The notes beneath the pieces are model-generated. The model was not told where the DNA came from. It saw only the letters and a list, made by a program, of their open reading frames with translations, and did no database searches. Positions 24,901 through 35,200 of a stretch of DNA of 64,000 nt are shown here, one piece after another; the stretch's first letter is position 1; the number at the start of each line of letters is the position of its first letter. Source of the stretch: Metopolophium dirhodum (lineage: Eukaryota; Arthropoda; Insecta; Hemiptera; Aphididae); the NCBI RefSeq assembly GCF_019925205.1, contig NC_083568.1:27588393-27652392 (forward strand), read 5' to 3'. The position numbers and the translations under genes are program-made.

Positions 24901-27900
24901 TATAGTTGCTGAAATTGTGTTATCACTAAAATATATATAACATATAATATATTATATAAAAAAGCTGTGTTCAACCCTTTGACATTTTTTATTACAAAGA
25001 GATTATTTTGAACTTCGAAATCTGTAACCATTATTTTATCCATGATATTATGTTGTTTACATAAGTTATAAGAACACTCACATTTTTAACGCACAACCAC
25101 GAAAAACCTCTGTCCTGAGAGTGCTAATGTTATCCGGTTATCGTATACAATAAACAAAAAAAAAAAAAAAATGATCGTTGTTATGCTGTGTTCGAACAGT
25201 ATAATATTTATATTATATCGTCGGACGTTTATGTGTCATACACTTTAGAACAACATGATGATATTATACACAGTGATTTAACGATTATTATTTCAACGCG
25301 TGCAAGTGAAGTGAAGCCAAAAAATATAATATACAAAAGTGATTGTGCGCCACGCTGTGTGTACTAACTTAATGAGTTTGTCCATACTACGAAAGTTAAT
25401 AGCAGCAGAAGTGTACTGGAAGTCTTCGCCCATTGTTAATATCACATTGTTAGAACGGTATTGAGAACTTTGTTTTTCAACGTACTCAATCAACCGGTTC
25501 GCCTGTATGTGTATATACATCGTACGTACGTACGCGTGTTTAGTAATCGAATGCATAATAACGTTTAGTGATTTACTTGATTAATTTGTCTAAGGATTTG
25601 AAATAGTAATTGGCGTCTTGGTACGTAAAGTCTCCGCCCATTGTCAATATCACGTTGCCGTGGTTCTGGTATGCTTTCTCTTGGTACCGCAAGTAATTCA
25701 TCAAATAATTCGCCTAATTTATTTTGATTTTTTTTTTTTTTTTATTGCCGAGTGCACAAAAATACAATATATATTAATATATACCTATTATGTGTGTACA
25801 TACCGCCAACGGAGCGTGGCCGACAAAAAATGCATACGGATCGTTGGGCGGGGAGGGGAGGAGGAGGAAAGAAAAAAAAAATGTTTTTCAATACCCTACC
25901 TTGGTCTCTACGTTGTACTCGGGACTCCTTATGTCGTCCACGATCGGGTTCACGCCGCACACGATGTCGAAACAAAAACCGTCAGGTGCACTGTAGTAGT
26001 TGTAGAGAACTTGTGTGTAGAGATCAGCCGACGAGCCTAAACCGAAAGTGAAACGATTATGAGACATGTGGAGTATATAGGTATGACCAACAATATCATA
26101 AATATATTATATATATATGAAATTACCGAACTTTTGCAGGGTGCTGGGTGACAAGCGTATAAATACGTTATCGATTCGATCGATCCAAGCTTATACAATT
26201 AACGTTTTTAATAACTTAAGTGATTTCGTTAATATTTTTATCTATTAATATAATATATGCAGGCAATGTCTTTAAGCCACAGGCGCGATGTAATAAAATG
26301 AAAGTTCAAAATCTAAAATAAATATCATAAGACTTAACCAAACTAATTAAAATAAAATAGTTAAAAGTAAAGGTTCACATTGGCGCTCGACATCAACCCT
26401 CTTATATTATAGGCTCGTTGGCCATATTTGTAATTAGTGGTTACATATTATGTGGAATGAAAAAGAAGTAGTGGACCGAGACTAACGCTGAGGTAGGAGC
26501 ATATCAATGGCGATTTGAGAAGAGCAATGAGGGCGAACGTCCCCCCCTCGAGAATTAATTAATTTCTTTATACAGGTATGTTAATATTAAATAATTATAA
26601 TTTTTGTAAGTTATTAAATCTTTGTTTTGGCCAATTTTGGTTCTGTGGTACTAAATTCCCCCCCCCCCCACTACCTTATGGAAGTTTTGTCAAAACCGCT
26701 ACCGTAACATACATTATTTTGTCAATCATACAGATGGACATGATAAGACTTCTGAAAAATGATTTGAATTCGTTAATATGTCTACTTGAGATCGATCAGG
26801 CCACCTTGTTAAAATTGTGTTCCTATAAATTCCTATAAATTTTGTTTGGACATTTAAAATTTACGAAATTTGAAATGTTGATTATTCGAAAGTTAAATTA
26901 AATATCTTAAAATGTTGCCCGATCGATCTCAAGTAGACATATTAACGAATTCAAATAATTTTTTAGATATCTTTTCATGTCTTATCAAGTCTTATCGCGT
27001 TATCAGGTCCATCGGTAGGATTTACAAAAAGTAAATGCAAATGAGCCACCGTTGTTAACCGTTCCTGTGCGCAACTTGTTCATGCGCGTGCGGCAGCGCT
27101 CCGCTATTTCTTTTACAGACATGCACACACACTAATGATCACTTTAGAAATTGCCTATTTTTAACTCATTAAAAACTGTCTATTTGCAATCTCCTTAAGT
27201 AACTCATTATGGAATATAATTTCGGCAACACGCACACGCTCAGGAAAAGACAAGATGCCGCATTGTGCCATGCATATTAGCAACCATGGGGCATAATTAG
27301 GTGGCGTACAGGGAATTTTAAGAGTATAACTTGCAAAGTTTGCAAAGTGCAAATTTACTTTTAATAAGCTCTTATTCGAGCTGCTTTGAATCACCAGAAA
27401 TATGGAAATTCTAGAAAACACGCTATGCTTAAGAATAAGGCGAATAGGACCACAAAATCACATTCAACTGGAAGTCTATAGACAACCTTATAACTACATT
27501 AAGAGTTTTAAAAGTCTTACAACACACCATATCTAATATGGACGGGGGCGACAAAGGATACAGAGGGCCTCGATTCGTTCTTATCAAATATATACCAGTG
27601 GACCGCATTTATGTTTCTTTTGTAAAATGGTGTTATGAATTAGGTTTCACAATGCAATACCATTCATTAATGGTAGCCCAATTTTCGTCTACCTCTCGTC
27701 GATAGCTATGATCAACTTCATAGCTATAATCCAAGTATTACACTCATATACCGAAATCGACTGTTATATGTATATCGTGTCTAAACTCGTGTTACTTCTT
27801 ATACCAAGGTTATAAACGTAGTATTTATTATATAATGGAAAAATCATGTAAAATAAATATATATTTTTTGTATCTCAATCAATTATATTTGAAAATATAT

Positions 27901-30900
27901 TTTATTATATTTACCAAACGTTTTGCTTTGTTAGGGTATTTACAGTTATTAAAAATTATGATTTTTCATATTTTTTAGGATTTAAATTTTTTTTTCCATT
28001 AATATACTCCATAATATAATACATTATTATGATGTTATTTTTTTTTTATAACAGTAAATATTATAATACATAAATTGACTAACTATTTAAAAGTAATAAT
28101 GATAAAAAAAAATGAAATAATTGGAATGATTTGGAACAATAAATAGTATTGGGGTATAATAATTGTATCCCAAGCGACGACGAACGTCTCAAAATATCGA
28201 GCATCTAACGAAGGGTTAACTTGAAAGTATCAAAAATATATATGAATGTAATGAGTTTTTGGATTATTTCAATTTTATTACAGAAAAGACGACGTTGAGG
28301 TTAGTCAAATAACACGGATAAAACAATTTCGAGTTCATGATATTTTAGTTTATAGGACTTAATACCTAAAGCTCCATCATTTCAAATGAATAATATAATA
28401 TAAGTCCCATCTGAGTCAAAAGATATGCCTGGAGCGAAATCATACCCTTTAAAAATTCATTCATCAGGTTTTCGCAAAATAAATTCTCATTGGACTTTTA
28501 CAACCAAAATATATTCTCGTAAAATGTTTGATAATATTTACTATTAAGGGGTACCTAAAGATAGTATAGAAAAATGCTATGAAAATTAATTTTCGTTTTT
28601 CCAAAAAGGTAAGGTAATATTGTTTATTGAGCGGTTTGAGAGTAAAAACACATATTATCAATATTGTAGAAGACAAGATAATCTGTGCTTGTTTAAAAGT
28701 CAGTTTTCGAAATTTTAATAATTGCCAAACTCAGTAATTCAAATTCAAAAATATCACAATTTTTATAGCTAAATATTGGACATTGGTGATAAAATATCGA
28801 AAACCGACTAATATAATATACAGGCCTCCTCTTCAATTTGTATAAAAAGTGTTCGTACTTCGTACAACAGTATAATGTCGCTCAGTAAGCTATATTTTTG
28901 GAAATACGAAACTTCAGTCTCTTAAATTCTCATTAATTGTAATTAGTGGGTAAAGCTCAGCGTCATTGACATGTACCTAGTACGTGAACGTGCCGGAGCG
29001 CTCCGCTATTTCTTTTACACAGTCACTCACATTAATATCACTTACTACGCACACATTTTTACACGACCCGCATGCACACACATAGAAAATTGCCTATATT
29101 GAACTCCTTAAAAACAGTCGGTATCCTACCTTATAATTGTCACACTTATATTATTATGCGATCAATAAGGTGGCACCCACTACCACTGTATATAGGTTAT
29201 AAAATATAATATACAATCATAAAATACGCATAATATGTAGGTACCCGGCCAAAAACATTATTGTTTACAGTAACGTTAATGACATTATGTCATCATCTAA
29301 CCAAATACTAAATAGACAATATTATTATTGGAGTACCTATACACGTCATTACATAATAAATTGCAAAATAAATAAAACTAATTGTAAAATCAATAAACAT
29401 TATTACATGTACTCATAAGATTCAATATACCAGTAACAATATTTGTGTTGTTAATTGAATGAATCTTAAACTGTCAAGTCAATGGATATATACTTTTCTA
29501 ATTGTAAGAATTGTAATGTACTAATAACACAAATGTCGTTTATTTGACCTAAATGGAATCATTGATCAATACGTTTAGAATAACGTAAATAATCGTATCC
29601 ATATTTTGAAAACCAGGAACGAAACACATTTATAATTATACTTAAACAAACAAGAAAATGTAATAACAAAAATGCTCAAGATGGCAGGATATTTGGTATG
29701 AATTTCAAACAAATGAAAAATCATAATATTAACCAGATAAGACATTATTTTATGAACTTATCGTGAGGGGAGCGATGAGTACAGCGGTCACGATTACTTG
29801 AAGATAAACTCTACGGAAAAATAAGGTTCTGCATAGACAATTTAGGGAGTGGAGTAAATTAATTTAAATTGATGAAGTGGGTAAGGAACGCTGGAGGGAG
29901 GAGGGGGGGGGGGGGTTATGTACAGTAAAAATATTACAAATTTAATTTAAAAGATAAAATATTACCGGACGAGTGGATAAGCTAATTAAAAATATTGGCT
30001 TAAAAAAGTAAGCCGGTAATAAAACAAGTGTAACGAAATTAGATATGAAGTTTAAGATGATTTTTAAAAGATACTATTTGGATAATATTGTGATCCATTT
30101 CGTAAACACGACTTGCGATAGGTAATGAATTTAATGGAATAAATTGCATGTCAACGCGTGTCGTGACCTCGTGAGTACATAATATTATTATTAACGCAGT
30201 GAGATTAAAATTTTTGAATTTTCGTTCCGTATTGAAACACATAATAGTTCTTAAATATAAGTTATCAATTATAAACGAGGAAATGAATAAATTTTAAATA
30301 ATATTACGTGTAGATAAACAAATACCAAATAAATTCTATAGTACAACAATAATATTATTATGTACAACGACGTCAGCTTAGTTTTAGTACAATACATTAT
30401 TATAATCATGTTTACCGTATATTTTTACCATCGTCAAACTAACCATTAATATCTGTCTTCATGAATTAATTTCAGACTAAACCATTTTAATCAAGTATAA
30501 ACAAATCCAAATCCATGTCCAAATAATTAATTACATTTTAAATAAACCGTGAAATGTGTTATTTTATCGGTTTAAGCTTGAGCACGTTAACAGTATATTT
30601 TATTGTGCATACCTAATGCATTTAAAAAAGAAGCGATCGACTAAACTATTGTTTGGAAACAATATTGTGCGTATTAAATTAAAAATCAATAATATTATAA
30701 TTATTCTTTAGTTCATACGTCTTGTCGTCTTATATTATACCATTAATTATACAATAATTCAAACATCAATAAGCAGGCAAAGACGAAATTGGATATTGAC
30801 CACTCGTTTCGTTTCGCATAATCTCAAATCTGACGCAAATCCGCAATAATATTATTTTGGACGTGTATTTATTTCATACATTTTAAAACAATCTTACATT

Positions 30901-32207
30901 TAAAAACATTTCTGAGTGGCACTTAACATGGGTTCACCCAAAAATAGTTTATGCTTATTGTTCGAAAACAAATGCATTAACAAAATATATTCTTCTCCGT
31001 TATTGCGTTACAACTCACAGTATTTCAAAAATAAATGTTTTTTTAAACTACTCTAAAATCCAAATTGCTCTTCTCGACGTGAAATCTGCAGTAGCGTGCA
31101 AAAGTCTGCCCCGAAACTGATTTAAGTGCTAGAGAAATAACTTCGTAAAAATATTGTAAAACCAATAGCCCCGGGCTCTGCTCGCGATGACAAAACTACT
31201 AGATCATAAAATATTATTTCTATTATTATTAATTTTTACCACAGTTTTTCAACAAGAATCGTAGTATTATATAATAGATGTAATTATTTTTATTGGTTCG
31301 AACTCTAATGACCACATCTGGTGGTTTACTTCAAAGTCCGATCTCGTAATGTTTTGTCCACGTCTGAAGATGTCTAATCTCTCTTTGAGCGCCTACGTAC
31401 AATTTTATACTTATCACAACGAAAACAGATGCGGTGTTCGTGTTTAAAAGACGCGGATGACATAACAAACGAAATTATTATCATATTAGTAATTATTGTA
31501 CACTCGGTCCGACCAACATGTTCTCTAGTATATTGATGTATTATAATGTAATTACCGATATTGGGACTGGATTGCCAAATCATCTCCGCCGTCTTGTTCG
31601 TCAGCCTTTGTATTTTTTCCTCGTAGTCTAGCCGTCCAAAAAACAGACCGTCGTAACCGAATTGTGAGAACAACGTGGCCATTTGCCTCGAGTGGCCAAA
31701 CGGATCGATTTGCCACCCGATGTGAGGTCTCCCGCACTCTCCGAACGTGTCGTTTAACTTTCTGTAAATAACGAGCCGGTGATATCAGTTGTTAAGCTAT
31801 ATATCACGTAAATCATGTGTATAGGAGGTATCTATACTATATATACCATCTACTATATCGGCACAAATGGAGTAGGCTAAGGAAGACTTGGATTCCCCTC
31901 TAAAAAAAAAAAAAAAAAAACTATGCCAAGTAAGCACAAAGCGCTAAGTAAATATAATTTCTTTCTATACAATTTTAAAAATCAAACCCAATAAATAGGT
32001 ATTATTGAAAAAATAAAAAATGATTGAACTTTTTTTGTTGCACAGTATTTCAGATAGGTGATATAAAAACACGGACTTTAAGAATTGTTGAGTTTTTCGC
32101 AGAAAATGTGGTGAGAGAATAATATTATGAACTGACAGGTTAATACTTTACCACATGTATATATCAAATATAATTTGTGTGTTTTTCAGCAGTGTATTTT
32201 TCTCCGC

Positions 32208-32250
<43 letters not shown>

Positions 32251-35200
32251 GTTGTTGAATGTAAACAATAATTTGTACAATTGTACTCGTGTATCGACAA
32301 TCATAGTTGCGGCGGAGGGTTAGAGTTAGACTACGCCCAGTTTAATTTTTAATCAATTTTACGAGTTTCCTCAAAATATGTGGCCTATTTGCACTTATAT
32401 AGGTCGGTAACCAAAATGGTATATACATTTTGTACAGACGAAATCGTTAACCTATAATCATCGTTTTTAATTATCATTGTTATTACTTTGTTATTACTTT
32501 GTTACCAAAACAAAATGTTTATAAGATATATAATTTTTTTCAAACACTCGCGGTCGTACACGCCAAAACCTGTTTGCGGTGCATATAGTGTTGTAGGTGA
32601 CTACTTTGACTGACGTGTATGATGCACACCGGTCTCGGACTGTTTCGCATGCATTCAGAAATATTTCACACGTAATTTTTGTTCCGACTTCGGCGGTCCC
32701 CATTAAAGGTATATTGTTCGCAAATGCGTGCGAAATGAACGTCGAACGAAAATTCCGACGAATGTCGGTTGTCATATGTATTCATTATAGGATTATACGG
32801 ACGACGAATGGTCATTACACGCGATGATTGCAATTCAAAATACGGTAACCGTAACCGATTGCATACCTATAGGTAGGCGGATGCCGATAATAAATTACTA
32901 GGTATAGGTACGACGTGGGGTTTCCATATTACAATATTATTATGATAAGTCTGGCCGGTGACGACGACCCGCGGCTTCGCCCTTTGCGTGCTCCGAGCAG
33001 GAATCGGACGCGTTCGTCATTTACCTTAGACCCCAAGTGAATTGGTCGACAATGGACAAGTAGTTTGAAGCTGCCTCGTCGTTCATGCTCCACGCGCCGC
33101 CGATGAACTCCAGTCGCCCGGACGCCACGAGGTCTTTCACGATGCTCTGCGTATCCTCGGACTGATCCAACCACCATTTCCAGAAGAACGCCGTCTCCAC
33201 GTAGATGAACCTGGAGATACACGTTAGTTACGAGAGTTCGGCGAGTGGTGGGGGAGAGGGGGGGGGGGGCTAAAATTTCTTCTCAATTCCGTATCGACAG
33301 ATTGTATATCGGTACATGTTTATCTTTTGTACGCACCTCTTGTTCGGGTCTTTCGCCAGTTCGGTAATCACAGAGTCTAAAATGAATTGCACGCCGGCCA
33401 ATTGAATGGAACTGTTTGCTAAGCAAAACGTAAAAAATAAAACGATTAATACGAAAACCGTCACACGAGCAGCAAAATGCCATTGTTTTGTGGTTTTTTT
33501 TTTTACACACACCATTGGTACTCGCAATATTGTATACATGGTGCACAGTAAAATTTTTAATTTAATTCAGTTTCGCTTTATTTTAAAACAGAATTATTGA
33601 TGTTTTATGACAAACTAACCGAGAACACTTTTCAAGTTACAATTTTAATCATCAGTTTTAATATTATTATGTATTGGTATATAGTTCATATATATTATAT
33701 AAATTAATTATGTACCTATATAACATAAATGTATTAAATTGATTTCCCTTAATGCCATGAGCTACAGTTGCCGAGACTCTTGTAGAATTGAATCAGTATT
33801 TATTTTACTAAATACATTTTCAAATCTTATAAGACATGTATATAATATACAATGTCTTAAATTAATTTCGTTTTACAATTATAGTTATAACAGTTTTTTC
33901 AACTGGAACTTGAATTTTAAAAAGTTTGTGGTTTGATATTGAACAATAGTATGCGAATTTTAGGTCATTCGTTAAAATGTTTTATCGTAGTGGTTTACAT
34001 ATTTGTTTAAATGCCAAAACCGTTATTTTTAATTGTGTATTCTAAAGCAGAAAATTCATCTGAAACTTTTAGTGTACAAAATATCAAATATCAAACTAAT
34101 AGTTTAATATAGTTTATTATTTATAAGCTCTTAGATTAGTAAATAAGTACATCACTGAAATGTTCAGACTTCTCTTGTGACTTCACTTCTTTAAACTTTA
34201 AACACCTACTTAAAAATTATAAACTATGTAATCATATACCCCTCACACTTTCAAATAACCATTCTGCATCGGAATATAAAATGAAAAATACGTGTATAGC
34301 TATTAAATCGAGAAAATTATTAAAAACCTAAAACACTTGGATGAAAATGGTCAGAGTAACAAAAAGTGTTTAAGAAGAACACATTTAAATAAAACATGGA
34401 TTAGCCCGGTTTTACATATCATATCATTTAAATATCGTTGACTCATAACTTAATATGGACGATAGACTATGACATATTATTGGATGTTATTGTAGGTTTT
34501 ATTTTTGCATTGATATAGGTACTGCGAGCGTTCGAATAGATCAAAGTTGAACTTTGGAGTTTTCAAAATCAAAATTATTAATCTATTGTAGGCCTTTATG
34601 GTGATAAATGATGATATAATATAATAATTACTGCCGAAATAATATTGATCGACGGTCTTCAGCCAGCCAACGTCATCGTGTGTATGAGGTATAAAGTGCA
34701 CATTGAGATATCCTTCTTTGACTGGATGACACGACTGAAAAAATGAAAAAAAAATCCATATAGAAATATAATAATATAATATTACTATACATATAGTGCC
34801 GGTAAAATGTTCACCGTTAAGTTGTTCTACAAATAAAAAAATTGTGCAGCCAGCGTCATTATTGTTTGTATACGTGCTCGGTTTATTTAATAGTGAAGGT
34901 AAGTTTACCCAGATAAAATACGCCGCGGTACCCTATTCGCTAGTTTCCCAGAAGTATACCAAAAAAGTTGCCGGACACGTCGTTTTCAATTATTACGAAA
35001 TAATAATAATAATAATATTATGTTTAATTTATGATTTCTCGTTAAACGTTTATCGGTATTCGTTGTATAATATAATATATTCCAAAATGGTTTTACTTAT
35101 TCATGAGGAGCATCTTATTCTCCGTAGCTGGTTTACATAATATAATTTTATGTCTTTAAACGTAGGTATACCCCCTAGTAGTTGTATGTTGCATATTATA

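Larger units (their letters stand above)
26037..31555 (-). other. Mannosidase intron 5 (5.5 kb)
   Basis: Largest intron. Contains poly-C and poly-G runs near 26657 and 29907, an inverted repeat at 26762-26956, and two direct copies of a roughly 100-bp repeat near 27087 and 28984. Open frames inside it (for example around 27161-27421) match nothing I know and look like chance. Confidence 0.6.

Noticed and set aside
23621..25713. Exon-7 copies as remnants of tandem whole-gene duplications
   Set aside because: Only exon 7 is repeated; exons 6 and 8 occur once, and all copies keep the same phases and an open frame.
25618..26051. Plus-strand frames of up to 140 codons
   Set aside because: Antisense of mannosidase exons 6 and 7a.
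32494..32827. Overlapping 93- and 76-codon frames on opposite strands
   Set aside because: Within intron 4, no family motif, no fitting splice phases with neighbours.
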